Assembly (NCBI GenBank): GCA_030268105.1
Contig: BSDZ01000026.1
Location: forward strand, 1,740,001-1,804,000
Reading direction: 5' to 3'
Origin: Volvox africanus
Lineage: Eukaryota; Chlorophyta; Chlorophyceae; Chlamydomonadales; Volvocaceae
Length of the DNA: 64,000 nt
In this document: positions 25,113 through 38,364 of the stretch, piece after piece
How positions within the stretch are numbered: position 1 is the first letter of the stretch
How the letters are laid out: each line of letters opens with the position of its first letter
The notes under the pieces: generated by a model
What the model was told of the DNA's origin: nothing
The model's input: only the letters and a program-made list of their open reading frames with translations
Databases searched by the model: none
Position numbers and translations under genes: made by a program

Positions 25113-26325
25113 GCCTGCGCGGCTGAGCAGAACGCTCATCCAGGATGCTCATCAATGTGTGGGCTCTCACGTTGCCGCAGGAAAATCTAAAGGATTGAAG
25201 GATCTGAAGGATTGAAGGATCTTGGCTGTAAGCATGCACAAGGTCTCATGCACTGGTCTCAACCAAATCACATCACATCACATCACATCGGGATCTGGTG
25301 GCAGAGAGATCCATCATGTTGCAGCGTGTGTGTCCTACGTCATCCGGAAAAGACAGATAGATGGTGCATGCATGCATATGACAGAAGCACAGCTGTGGCT
25401 TGCATGGATAGCCACTACTGACAGTTCAACCAGGTGCATCAACCAGACGGCGCATGCGTGATGTTCTTTTGACCTTCCGATGGTTTGCTTGTAGTATCTA
25501 CACATCTGCACCATCAAGCGGACAGGTTAGCAAGTGGCACATGTGGCTAGCTAGATTTGTGTCGCCAGCTAGACTGGTGCCGCTAGCTAGACTGGTGCCA
25601 CTAGCTAGACTGGTGCCACTAGCTAGACTGGTGTCACTATCTAGACTTGTGCCACTAGCTAGACTGGTGCCGCTAGCTAGACTTGTGCCTCCAGCTAGAC
25701 TTGTGCCGCCTGCTAGACTTGTGCGGCCAGCTAGACTGGTGCCGCTAGCTAGATTTGTGCCACTAGCTAGACTTGTGCCGCTAGCTAGACTTGTACCGCT
25801 AGCTAGATTTGTGCCGCTAGCTTGACTTGTGCCTCTTGCACCTGTTGCTAGCTATCAGAATTCGTTTCCCAAGCAATACAGGTTTGGCATGCATCCCAAC
25901 CCGCCACTGCACGACTGTGTTTAAAACCATTTTTGCACCCATGCAGGTCTGCTTGATCTTGGTCGAGCGGTTGTGCTCTTTCCATGTGTGAGTCCATCCA
26001 TCATCATAAGCAAGCAAGCATGCATGTATGTGCTTCACGGGGCGGCCATGATGGCATATCGCATGCATATGGCATGCCGCCCTATCTTGCGAATGAACTG
26101 ACAAGCAAGCCACGCATATGAAGCAAGCAAGCCACGCACCTGCTCTCCAGCGCTGGAATTCACCATTCTTGCTTCATCTATCATTCAGGTGCGTGCGTTA
26201 TGAGCAGGGGGGACAGCTGCATGGGTGGACAAACTGAATGAGAGGGGAGGGCGGTGCTCAACGATGGAGCTCTGCTGCGGGACAGGTAAGAGTGTGTGGT
26301 TGAACAGATTCTCATCCCATGATAC

Positions 26326-26397
26326 GCTCGCGTGGTGTAGTGGTTAGCACTGTGGACTCTGAATCCGCCATCCTGACTTCAAATCTCAGCGTGAGCT
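26326..26397 (+). tRNA. tRNA-Gln(CTG)-like, CATC class
   Basis: Variable loop CATC; upstream GGGACAGGTAAGAG. Matches its trimer partner at 30146. Confidence 0.77.
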
Positions 26398-27611
26398 GCC
26401 TGCGCGGCTGAGCAGAACGCTCATCCAGGATGCTCATCAATGTGTGGGCTCTCACGTTGCCGCAGGAAAATCTGGAGGATCTGAAGGATCTGAAGGATTG
26501 AAGGATCTTGGCTGTAAGCATGCACAAGGTCTCATGCACTGGTCTCAACCAAATCACATCACATCACATCACATCGGGATCTGGTGGCAGAGAGATCCAT
26601 CATGTTGCAGCGTGTGTGTCCTACGTCATCCGGAAAAGACAGATAGATGGTGCATGCATGCATATGACAGAAGCACAGCTGTGGCTTGCATGGATAGCCA
26701 CTACTGACAGTTCAACCAGGTGCATCAACCAGACGGCGCATGCGTGATGTTCTTTAAACCTTCTGATGGTTTGCTTGTAGTATCTACACGTCTGCACCAT
26801 CAAGCGGACAGGTTAGCAAGTGGCACATGTGGCTAGCTAGATTTGTGTCGCCAGCTAGACTGGTGCCGCTAGCTAGACTGGTGCCACTAGCTAGACTGGT
26901 GCCACTAGCTAGACTGGTGTCACTATCTAGACTTGTGCCACTAGCTAGACTGGTGCCGCTAGCTAGATTTGTGCCTCCAGCTAGACTTGTGCGGCCAGCT
27001 AGACTTGTGCGGCCAGCTAGACTGGTGCCGCTAGCTAGATTTGTGCCACTAGCTAGACTTGTGCCGCTAGCTAGACTTGTACCGCTAGCTAGATTTGTGC
27101 CGCTAGCTTGACTTGTGCCTCTTGCACCTGTTGCTAGCTATCAGAATTCGTTTCCCAAGCAATACAGGTTTGGCATGCATCCCAACCCGCCACTGCACGA
27201 CTGTGTTTAAAACCATTTTTGCACCCATGCAGGTCTGCTTGATCTTGGTCGAGCGGTTGTGCTCTTTCCATGTGTGAGTCCATCCATCATCATAAGCAAG
27301 CAAGCATGCATGTATGTGCTTCACGGGGCGGCCATGATGGCATATCGCATGCATATGGCATGCCGCCCTATCTTGCGAATGAACTGACAAGCAAGCCACG
27401 CATATGAAGCAAGCAAGCCACGCACCTGCTCTTCAGCGCTGGAATTCACCATTCTTGCTTCATCTATCATTCAGGTGCGTGCGTTATGAGCAGGGGGGAC
27501 AGCTGCATGGGTGGACAAACTGAATGAGAGGGGAGGGCGGTGCTCAACGATGGAGCTCTGCTGCGGAACAGGTAAGAGTGTGTGGTTGAACAGATTCTCA
27601 TCCCATGACAC

Positions 27612-27683
27612 GCTCGCGTGGTGTAGTGGTTAGCACTGTGGACTCTGAATCCGCGGACCTGACTTCAAATCTCAGCGTGAGCT
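27612..27683 (+). tRNA. tRNA-Gln(CTG)-like, GGAC class
   Basis: Variable loop GGAC; preceded by CATGACAC where other units have CATGATAC. Matches 31432. Confidence 0.77.
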
Positions 27684-28860
27684 GCCTGCGCGGCTGAGCA
27701 GAACGCTCATCCAGGATGCTCATCAATGTGTGGGCTCTCACGTTGCCGCAGGAAAATCTAAAGGATTGAAGGATCTGAAGGATTGAAGGATCTTGGCTGT
27801 AAGCATGCACAAGGTCTCATGCACTGGTCTCAACCAAATCACATCACATCACATCACATCGGGATCTGGTGGCAGAGAGATCCATCATGTTGCAGCGTGT
27901 GTGTCCTACGTCATCCGGAAAAGACAGATAGATGGTGCATGCATGCATATGACAGAAGCACAGCTGTGGCTTGCATGGATAGCCACTACTGACAGTTCAA
28001 CCAGGTGCATCAACCAGACGGCGCATGCGTGATGTTCTTTTGACCTTCCGATGGTTTGCCTGTAGTATCTACACGTCTGCACCATCAAGCGGGCAGGCTA
28101 GCAAGTGGCACATGTGGCTAGCTAGATTTGTGCCGCCAGCTAGACTGGTGCCGCTAGCTAGACTGGTGTCACTATCTAGACTTGTGCCACTAGCTAGACT
28201 GGTGCCGCTAGCTAGATTTGTGCCTCCAGCTAGACTTGTGCCGCCAGCTAGACTTGTGCGGCCAGCTAGACTGGTGCCGCTAGCTAGATTTGTGCCACTA
28301 GCTAGACTTGTGCCGCTAGCTAGACTTGTACCGCTAGCTAGATTTGTGCCGCTAGCTTGACTTGTGCCTCTTGCACCTGTTGCTAGCTATCAGAATTCGT
28401 TTCCCAAGCAATACAGGTTTGGCATGCATCCCAACCCGCCACTGCACGACTGTGTTTAAAACCATTTTTGCACCCATGCAGGTCTGCTTGATCTTGGTCG
28501 AGCGGTTGTGCTCTTTCCATGTGTGAGTCCATCCATCATCATAAGCAAGCAAGCATGCATGTATGTGCTTCACGGGGCGGCCATGATGGCATATCGCATG
28601 CATATGGCATGCCGCCCTATCTTGCGAATGAACTGACAAGCAAGCCACGCATATGAAGCAAGCAAGCCACGCACCTGCTCTTCAGCGCTGGAATTCACCA
28701 TTCTTGCTTCATCTATCATTCAGGTGCGTGCGTTATGAGCAGGGGGGACAGCTGCATGGGTGGACAAACTGAATGAGAGGGGAGGGCGGTGCTCAACGAT
28801 GGAGCTCTGCTGCGGAACAGGTGTGAGTGTGTGGTTGAACAGGTTCTCATCCCATGATAC

Positions 28861-28932
28861 GCTCGCGTGGTGTAGTGGTTAGCACTGTGGACTCTGAATC
28901 CGCGGACCTGACTTCAAATCTCAGCGTGAGCT
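28861..28932 (+). tRNA. tRNA-Gln(CTG)-like, GGAC class
   Basis: Variable loop GGAC; trimer partner of 25041. Confidence 0.77.
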
Positions 28933-30145
28933 GCCTGCGCGGCTGAGCAGAACGCTCATCCAGGATGCTCATCAATGTGTGGGCTCTCACGTTGCCGCAG
29001 GAAAATCTAAAGGATTGAAGGATCTGAAGGATTGAAGGATCTTGGCTGTAAGCATGCACAAGGTCTCATGCACTGGTCTCAACCAAATCACATCACATCA
29101 CATCACATCGGGATCTGGTGGCAGAGAGATCCATCATGTTGCAGCGTGTGTGTCCTACGTCATCCGGAAAAGACAGATAGATGGTGCATGCATGCATATG
29201 ACAGAAGCACAGCTGTGGCTTGCATGGATAGCCACTACTGACAGTTCAACCAGGTGCATCAACCAGACGGCGCATGCGTGATGTTCTTTTGACCTTCCGA
29301 TGGTTTGCTTGTAGTATCTACACATCTGCACCATCAAGCGGACAGGTTAGCAAGTGGCACATGTGGCTAGCTAGATTTGTGTCGCCAGCTAGACTGGTGC
29401 CGCTAGCTAGACTGGTGCCACTAGCTAGACTGGTGCCACTAGCTAGACTGGTGTCACTATCTAGACTTGTGCCACTAGCTAGACTGGTGCCGCTAGCTAG
29501 ACTTGTGCCTCCAGCTAGACTTGTGCCGCCTGCTAGACTTGTGCGGCCAGCTAGACTGGTGCCGCTAGCTAGATTTGTGCCACTAGCTAGACTTGTGCCG
29601 CTAGCTAGACTTGTACCGCTAGCTAGATTTGTGCCGCTAGCTTGACTTGTGCCTCTTGCACCTGTTGCTAGCTATCAGAATTCGTTTCCCAAGCAATACA
29701 GGTTTGGCATGCATCCCAACCCGCCACTGCACGACTGTGTTTAAAACCATTTTTGCACCCATGCAGGTCTGCTTGATCTTGGTCGAGCGGTTGTGCTCTT
29801 TCCATGTGTGAGTCCATCCATCATCATAAGCAAGCAAGCATGCATGTATGTGCTTCACGGGGCGGCCATGATGGCATATCGCATGCATATGGCATGCCGC
29901 CCTATCTTGCGAATGAACTGACAAGCAAGCCACGCATATGAAGCAAGCAAGCCACGCACCTGCTCTCCAGCGCTGGAATTCACCATTCTTGCTTCATCTA
30001 TCATTCAGGTGCGTGCGTTATGAGCAGGGGGGACAGCTGCATGGGTGGACAAACTGAATGAGAGGGGAGGGCGGTGCTCAACGATGGAGCTCTGCTGCGG
30101 GACAGGTAAGAGTGTGTGGTTGAACAGATTCTCATCCCATGATAC

Positions 30146-30217
30146 GCTCGCGTGGTGTAGTGGTTAGCACTGTGGACTCTGAATCCGCCATCCTGACTTC
30201 AAATCTCAGCGTGAGCT
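30146..30217 (+). tRNA. tRNA-Gln(CTG)-like, CATC class
   Basis: Variable loop CATC; trimer partner of 26326. Confidence 0.77.
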
Positions 30218-31431
30218 GCCTGCGCGGCTGAGCAGAACGCTCATCCAGGATGCTCATCAATGTGTGGGCTCTCACGTTGCCGCAGGAAAATCTGGAGGAT
30301 CTGAAGGATCTGAAGGATTGAAGGATCTTGGCTGTAAGCATGCACAAGGTCTCATGCACTGGTCTCAACCAAATCACATCACATCACATCACATCGGGAT
30401 CTGGTGGCAGAGAGATCCATCATGTTGCAGCGTGTGTGTCCTACGTCATCCGGAAAAGACAGATAGATGGTGCATGCATGCATATGACAGAAGCACAGCT
30501 GTGGCTTGCATGGATAGCCACTACTGACAGTTCAACCAGGTGCATCAACCAGACGGCGCATGCGTGATGTTCTTTAAACCTTCTGATGGTTTGCTTGTAG
30601 TATCTACACGTCTGCACCATCAAGCGGACAGGTTAGCAAGTGGCACATGTGGCTAGCTAGATTTGTGTCGCCAGCTAGACTGGTGCCGCTAGCTAGACTG
30701 GTGCCACTAGCTAGACTGGTGCCACTAGCTAGACTGGTGTCACTATCTAGACTTGTGCCACTAGCTAGACTGGTGCCGCTAGCTAGATTTGTGCCTCCAG
30801 CTAGACTTGTGCGGCCAGCTAGACTTGTGCGGCCAGCTAGACTGGTGCCGCTAGCTAGATTTGTGCCACTAGCTAGACTTGTGCCGCTAGCTAGACTTGT
30901 ACCGCTAGCTAGATTTGTGCCGCTAGCTTGACTTGTGCCTCTTGCACCTGTTGCTAGCTATCAGAATTCGTTTCCCAAGCAATACAGGTTTGGCATGCAT
31001 CCCAACCCGCCACTGCACGACTGTGTTTAAAACCATTTTTGCACCCATGCAGGTCTGCTTGATCTTGGTCGAGCGGTTGTGCTCTTTCCATGTGTGAGTC
31101 CATCCATCATCATAAGCAAGCAAGCATGCATGTATGTGCTTCACGGGGCGGCCATGATGGCATATCGCATGCATATGGCATGCCGCCCTATCTTGCGAAT
31201 GAACTGACAAGCAAGCCACGCATATGAAGCAAGCAAGCCACGCACCTGCTCTTCAGCGCTGGAATTCACCATTCTTGCTTCATCTATCATTCAGGTGCGT
31301 GCGTTATGAGCAGGGGGGACAGCTGCATGGGTGGACAAACTGAATGAGAGGGGAGGGCGGTGCTCAACGATGGAGCTCTGCTGCGGAACAGGTAAGAGTG
31401 TGTGGTTGAACAGATTCTCATCCCATGACAC

Positions 31432-31503
31432 GCTCGCGTGGTGTAGTGGTTAGCACTGTGGACTCTGAATCCGCGGACCTGACTTCAAATCTCAGCGTGA
31501 GCT
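31432..31503 (+). tRNA. tRNA-Gln(CTG)-like, GGAC class
   Basis: Variable loop GGAC; preceded by CATGACAC as at 27612. Confidence 0.77.
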
Positions 31504-32680
31504 GCCTGCGCGGCTGAGCAGAACGCTCATCCAGGATGCTCATCAATGTGTGGGCTCTCACGTTGCCGCAGGAAAATCTAAAGGATTGAAGGATCTGAAG
31601 GATTGAAGGATCTTGGCTGTAAGCATGCACAAGGTCTCATGCACTGGTCTCAACCAAATCACATCACATCACATCACATCGGGATCTGGTGGCAGAGAGA
31701 TCCATCATGTTGCAGCGTGTGTGTCCTACGTCATCCGGAAAAGACAGATAGATGGTGCATGCATGCATATGACAGAAGCACAGCTGTGGCTTGCATGGAT
31801 AGCCACTACTGACAGTTCAACCAGGTGCATCAACCAGACGGCGCATGCGTGATGTTCTTTTGACCTTCCGATGGTTTGCCTGTAGTATCTACACGTCTGC
31901 ACCATCAAGCGGGCAGGCTAGCAAGTGGCACATGTGGCTAGCTAGATTTGTGCCGCCAGCTAGACTGGTGCCGCTAGCTAGACTGGTGTCACTATCTAGA
32001 CTTGTGCCACTAGCTAGACTGGTGCCGCTAGCTAGATTTGTGCCTCCAGCTAGACTTGTGCCGCCAGCTAGACTTGTGCGGCCAGCTAGACTGGTGCCGC
32101 TAGCTAGATTTGTGCCACTAGCTAGACTTGTGCCGCTTGCTAGACTTGTGCCGCTAGCTAGATTTGTGCCGCTAGCTTGACTTGTGCCTCTTGCACCTGT
32201 TGCTAGCTATCAGAATTCGTTTCCCAAGCAATACAGGTTTGGCATGCATCCCAACCCGCCACTGCACGACTGTGTTTAAAACCATTTTTGCACCCATGCA
32301 GGTCTGCTTGATCTTGGTCGAGCGGTTGTGCTCTTTCCATGTGTGAGTCCATCCATCATCATAAGCAAGCAAGCATGCATGTATGTGCTTCACGGGGCGG
32401 CCATGATGGCATATCGCATGCATATGGCATGCCGCCCTATCTTGCGAATGAACTGACAAGCAAGCCACGCATATGAAGCAAGCAAGCCACGCACCTGCTC
32501 TTCAGCGCTGGAATTCACCATTCTTGCTTCATCTATCATTCAGGTGCGTGCGTTATGAGCAGGGGGGACAGCTGCATGGGTGGACAAACTGAATGAGAGG
32601 GGAGGGCGGTGCTCAACGATGGAGCTCTGCAGCGGAACAGGTGTGAGTGTGTGGTTGAACAGGTTCTCATCCCATGATAC

Positions 32681-32752
32681 GCTCGCGTGGTGTAGTGGTT
32701 AGCACTGTGGACTCTGAATTCGCCATCCTGAGTTCAAATCTCAGCGTGAGCT
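32681..32752 (+). tRNA. tRNA-Gln(CTG), only copy with an intact T stem
   Basis: Variable loop CATC. The T stem reads CTGAG/CTCAG, fully paired, with G53 (32732) opposite C61; the B box is therefore closer to consensus than in any other copy. A second private change, T40 (32720), turns the G30-C40 pair into G-U, which tRNAs tolerate. Of the 47 copies this is the best candidate for a foldable, transcribed tRNA-Gln(CTG). There is still no TTTT close downstream. It could be the ancestral form, a revertant, or a conversion from a genuine tRNA gene elsewhere. Confidence 0.85.
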
Positions 32753-33966
32753 GCCTGCGCGGCTGAGCAGAACGCTCATCCAGGATGCTCATCAATGTGT
32801 GGGCTCTCACGTTGCCGCAGGAAAATCTGGAGGATCTGAAGGATCTGAAGGATTGAAGGATCTTGGCTGTAAGCATGCACAAGGTCTCATGCACTGGTCT
32901 CAACCAAATCACATCACATCACATCACATCGGGATCTGGTGGCAGAGAGATCCATCATGTTGCAGCGTGTGTGTCCTACGTCATCCGGAAAAGACAGATA
33001 GATGGTGCATGCATGCATATGACAGAAGCACAGCTGTGGCTTGCATGGATAGCCACTACTGACAGTTCAACCAGGTGCATCAACCAGACGGCGCATGCGT
33101 GATGTTCTTTTGACCTTCCGATGGTTTGCTTGTAGTATCTACACGTCTGCACCATCAAGCGGGCAGGCTAGCAAGTGGCACATGTGGCTAGCTAGATTTG
33201 TGCCGCCAGCTAGACTGGTGCCGCTAGCTAGACTGGTGCCACTAGCTAGACTGGTGCCACTAGCTAGACTTGTGCTGCTAGCTAGATTTGTGCCTCCAGC
33301 TAGACTTGTGCCGCCAGCTAGACTTGTGCGGCCAGCTAGACTGGTGCCGCCTGCTAGATTTGTGCCACTAGCTAGACTTGTGCCGCTAGCTAGACTTGTG
33401 CCGCTAGCTAGACTTGTGCCGCTAGCTAGTCTTGTGCCGCTAGCTAGATTTGTGCCGCTAGCTTGACTTGTGCCTCTTGCACCTATTGCTAGCTATCAGA
33501 ATTCGTTTCCCAAGCAATACAGGTTTGGCATGCATCCCAACCCGCCACTGCACGACTGTGTTTAAAACCATTTTTGCACCCATGCAGGTCTGCTTGATCT
33601 TGGTCGAGCGGTTGTGCTCTTTCCATGTGTGAGTCCATCCATCATCATAAGCAAGCAAGCATGCATGTATGTGCTTCACGGGGCGGCCATGATGGCATAT
33701 CGCATGCATATGGCATGCCGCCCTATCTTGCGAATGAACTGACAAGCAAGCCACGCATATGAAGCAAGCAAGCCACGCACCTGCTCTTCAGCGCTGGAAT
33801 TCACCATTCTTGCTTCATCTATCATTCAGGTGCGTGCGTTATGAGCAGGGGGGACAGCTGCATGGGTGGACAAACTGAATGAGAGGGGAGGGCGGTGCTC
33901 AACGATGGAGCTCTGCAGCGGAACAGGTGTGAGTGTGTGGTTGAACAGATTCTCATCCCATGATAC

Positions 33967-34038
33967 GCTCGCGTGGTGTAGTGGTTAGCACTGTGGACTC
34001 TGAATCCGCCATCCTGACTTCAAATCTCAGCGTGAGCT
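33967..34038 (+). tRNA. tRNA-Gln(CTG)-like, CATC class
   Basis: Variable loop CATC; C53. First unit with (CACAT)5 downstream. Confidence 0.77.
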
Positions 34039-35257
34039 GCCTGCGCGGCTGAGCAGAACGCTCATCCAGGATGCTCATCAATGTGTGGGCTCTCACGTTG
34101 CCGCAGGAAAATCTGGAGGATCTGAAGGATCTGAAGGATTGAAGGATCTTGGCTGTAAGCATGCACAAGGTCTCATGCACTGGTCTCAACCAAATCACAT
34201 CACATCACATCACATCACATCGGGATCTGGTGGCAGAGAGATCCATCATGTTGCAGCGTGTGTGTCCTACGTCATCCGGAAAAGACAGATAGATGGTGCA
34301 TGCATGCATATGACAGAAGCACAGCTGCGGCTGGCATGGATAGCCACTACTGACAGTTCAACCAGGTGCATCAACCAGACGGCGCATGCGTGATGTTCTT
34401 TTGACCTTCCGATGGTTTGCTTGTAGTATCTACACGTCTGCACCATCAAGCGGGCAGGCTAGCAAGTGGCACATGTGGCTAGCTAGATTTGTGCCGCCAG
34501 CTAGACTGGTGCCGCTAGCTAGACTGGTGCCACTAGCTAGACTGGTGCCACTAGCTAGACTTGTGCTGCTAGCTAGATTTGTGCCTCCAGCTAGACTTGT
34601 GCCGCCAGCTAGACTTGTGCGGCCAGCTAGACTGGTGCCGCCTGCTAGATTTGTGCCACTAGCTAGACTTGTGCCGCTAGCTAGACTTGTGCCGCTAGCT
34701 AGACTTGTGCCGCTAGCTAGTCTTGTGCCGCTAGCTAGATTTGTGCCGCTAGCTTGACTTGTGCCTCTTGCACCTGTTGCTAGCTATCAGAATTCGTTTC
34801 CCAAGCAATACAGGTTTGGCATGCATCCCAACCCGCCACTGCACGACTGTGTTTAAAACCATTTTTGCACCCATGCAGGTCTGCTTGATCTTGGTCGAGC
34901 GGTTGTGCTCTTTCCATGTGTGAGTCCATCCATCATCATAAGCAAGCAAGCATGCATGTATGTGCTTCACGGGGCGGCCATGATGGCATATCGCATGCAT
35001 ATGGCATGCCGCCCTATCTTGCGAATGAACTGACAAGCAAGCCACGCATATGAAGCAAGCAAGCCACGCACCTGCTCTTCAGCGCTGGAATTCACCATTC
35101 TTGCTTCATCTATCATTCAGGTGCGTGCGTTATGAGCAGGGGGGACAGCTGCATGGGTGGACAAACTGAATGAGAGGGGAGGGCGGTGCTCAACGATGGA
35201 GCTCTGCAGCGGAACAGGTGTGAGTGTGTGGTTGAACAGATTCTCATCCCATGATAC

Positions 35258-35329
35258 GCTCGCGTGGTGTAGTGGTTAGCACTGTGGACTCTGAATCCGC
35301 CATCCTGACTTCAAATCTCAGCGTGAGCT
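35258..35329 (+). tRNA. tRNA-Gln(CTG)-like, CATC class
   Basis: Variable loop CATC; consensus body with C53. Confidence 0.77.
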
Positions 35330-36548
35330 GCCTGCGCGGCTGAGCAGAACGCTCATCCAGGATGCTCATCAATGTGTGGGCTCTCACGTTGCCGCAGGAA
35401 AATCTGGAGGATCTGAAGGATCTGAAGGATTGAAGGATCTTGGCTGTAAGCATGCACAAGGTCTCATGCACTGGTCTCAACCAAATCACATCACATCACA
35501 TCACATCACATCGGGATCTGGTGGCAGAGAGATCCATCATGTTGCAGCGTGTGTGTCGTACGTCATCCGGAAAAGACAGATAGATGGTGCATGCATGCAT
35601 ATGACAGAAGCACAGCTGTGGCTTGCATGGATAGCCACTACTGACAGTTCAACCAGGTGCATCAACCAGACGGCGCATGCGTGATGTTCTTTTGACCTTC
35701 CGATGGTTTGCCTGTAGTATCTACACGTCTGCACCATCAAGCGGGCAGGCTAGCAAGTGGCACATGTGGCTAGCTAGATTTGTGCCGCCAGCTAGACTGG
35801 TGCCGCTAGCTAGACTGGTGCCACTAGCTAGACTGGTGCCACTAGCTAGACTTGTGCTGCTAGCTAGATTTGTGCCTCCAGCTAGACTTGTGCCGCCAGC
35901 TAGACTTGTGCGGCCAGCTAGACTGGTGCCGCCTGCTAGATTTGTGCGGCCAGCTAGACTTGTGCCGCTAGCTAGACTTGTGCCGCTAGCTAGACTTGTG
36001 CCGCTAGCTAGTCTTGTGCCGCTAGCTAGATTTGTGCCGCTAGCTTGACTTGTGCCTCTTGCACCTGTTGCTAGCTATCAGAATTCGTTTCCCAAGCAAT
36101 ACAGGTTTGGCATGCATCCCAACCCGCCACTGCACGACTGTGTTTAAAACCATTTTTGCACCCATGCAGGTCTGCTTGATCTTGGTCGAGCGGTTGTGCT
36201 CTTTCCATGTGTGAGTCCATCCATCATCATAAGCAAGCAAGCATGCATGTATGTGCTTCACGGGGCGGCCATGATGGCATATCGCATGCATATGGCATGC
36301 CGCCCTATCTTGCGAATGAACTGACAAGCAAGCCACGCATATGAAGCAAGCAAGCCACGCACCTGCTCTTCAGCGCTGGAATTCACCATTCTTGCTTCAT
36401 CTATCATTCAGGTGCGTGCGTTATGAGCAGGGGGGACAGCTGCATGGGTGGACAAACTGAATGAGAGGGGAGGGCGGTGCTCAACGATGGAGCTCTGCAG
36501 CGGAACAGGTGTGAGTGTGTGGTTGAACAGATTCTCATCCCATGATAC

Positions 36549-36620
36549 GCTCGCGTGGTGTAATGGTTAGCACTGTGGACTCTGAATCCGCGGACCTGAC
36601 TTCAAATCTCAGCGTGAGCT
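36549..36620 (+). tRNA. tRNA-Gln(CTG)-like, A15 variant, GGAC class
   Basis: D loop AATGGTTA (G15 to A at 36563), a form also compatible with the A box. Variable loop GGAC. Confidence 0.77.
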
Positions 36621-37857
36621 GCCTGCGCGGCTGAGCAGAACGCTCATCCAGGATGCTCATCAATGTGTGGGCTCTCACGTTGCCGCAGGAAAATCTGGAG
36701 GATCTGAAGGATCTGAAGGATTGAAGGATCTTGGCTGTAAGCATGCACAAGGTCTCATGCACTGGTCTCAACCAAATCACATCACATCACATCACATCAC
36801 ATCGGGATCTGGTGGCAGAGAGATCCATCATGTTGCAGCGTGTGTGTCGTACGTCATCCGGAAAAGACAGATAGATGGTGCATGCATGCATATGACAGAA
36901 GCACAGCTGTGGCTTGCATGGATAGCCACTACTGACAGTTCAACCAGGTGCATCAACCAGACGGCGCATGCGTGATGTTCTTTTGACCTTCCGATGGTTT
37001 GCCTGTAGTATCTACACGTCTGCACCATCAAGCGGGCAGGCTAGCAAGTGGCACATGTGGCTAGCTAGATTTGTGCCGCCAGCTAGACTGGTGCCGCTAG
37101 CTAGACTGGTGCCACTAGCTAGACTGGTGCCACTAGCTAGACTTGTGCTGCTAGCTAGATTTGTGCCTCCAGCTAGACTTGTGCCGCCAGCTAGACTTGT
37201 GCGGCCAGCTAGACTGGTGCCGCCTGCTAGATTTGTGCGGCCAGCTAGACTTGTGCCGCTAGCTAGACTTGTGCCGCTAGCTAGACTGGTGCCACTAGCT
37301 AGACTGGTGCCGCTAGCTAGTCTTGTGCCGCTAGCTAGATTTGTGCCGCTAGCTTGACTTGTGCCTCTTGCACCTGTTGCTAGCTATCAGAGTTCGTTTT
37401 CCAAGCAATACAGGTTTGGCATGCATCCCAACCCGCCACTGCAAGACTGTGTTTTAAACCATTTTTGCACCCATGCAGGTCTGCTTGATCTTGGTCGAGC
37501 GGTTGTGCTCTTTCCATGTGTGAGTCCATCCATCATCATAAGCAAGCAAGCATGCATGTATGTGCTTCATGGGGCGGCCATGATGGCATATCGCATGCAT
37601 ATGGCATGCCGCCCTATCTTGCGAATGAACTGACAAGCAAGCCACGCATATGAAGCAAGCAAGCCACGCACCTGCTCTTCAGCGCTGGAATTCACCATTC
37701 TTGCTTCATCTATCATTCAGGTGCGTGCGTTATGAGCAGGGGGGACAGCTGCATGGGTGGACAAACTGAATGAGAGGGGAGGGCGGTGCTCAACGATGGA
37801 GCTCTGCAGCGGAACAGGTGTGAGTGTGTGGTTGAACAGATTCTCATCCCATGATAC

Positions 37858-37929
37858 GCTCGCGTGGTGTAGTGGTTAGCACTGTGGACTCTGAATCCGC
37901 GGACCTGACTTCAAATCTCAGCGTGAGCT
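37858..37929 (+). tRNA. tRNA-Gln(CTG)-like, GGAC class
   Basis: Variable loop GGAC; G15 restored. Confidence 0.77.
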
Positions 37930-38364
37930 GCCTGCGCGGCTGAGCAGAACGCTCATCCAGGATGCTCATCAATGTGTGGGCTCTCACGTTGCCGCAGGAA
38001 AATCTGGAGGATCTGAAGGATCTGAAGGATTGAAGGATCTTGGCTGTAAGCATGCACAAGGTCTCATGCACTGGTCTCAACCAAATCACATCACATCACA
38101 TCACATCGGGATCTGGTGGCAGAGAGATCCATCATGTTGCAGCGTGTGTGTCCTACGTCATCCGGAAAAGACAGATAGATGGTGCATGCATGCATATGAC
38201 AGAAGCACAGCTGTGGCTTGCATGGATAGCCACTACTGACAGTTCAACCAGGTGCATCAACCAGACGGCGCATGCGTGATGTTCTTTTGACCTTCCGATG
38301 GTTTGCTTGTAGTATCTACACGTCTGCACCATCAAGCGGGATGGCTAGCAAGTGGCACATGTGG

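Larger units (their letters stand above)
20380..25546. repeat. Monomeric run of 1294-bp units, four copies
   Basis: tRNA starts 19865, 21159, 22453, 23747 and 25041 are spaced exactly 1294 bp. The units share a G-to-T change (AGGTCTTCTT) downstream of each minisatellite that is absent from most of the array. The unit at 16108-17401 belongs to the same family. Confidence 0.88.
25547..33187. repeat. Higher-order repeat: 3820-bp trimer, two copies
   Basis: Units of 1285, 1286 and 1249 bp repeat in that order: tRNA starts 25041, 26326, 27612 and 28861, 30146, 31432. The minisatellite blocks carry a private GTGTCACTATCTAGAC copy. Paired blocks at +3820 have matching variant orders. Confidence 0.9.
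33188..38364. repeat. Monomeric run of 1291-bp units
   Basis: Blocks at 33188, 34479, 35770 and 37061 are 1291 bp apart. They share a GTGCTG copy and a CCGCCTGCTAG copy, and the tRNA-downstream CACAT run has five copies instead of four in the units starting at 33967, 35258 and 36549. The final unit has one extra 18-bp copy. Confidence 0.86.
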
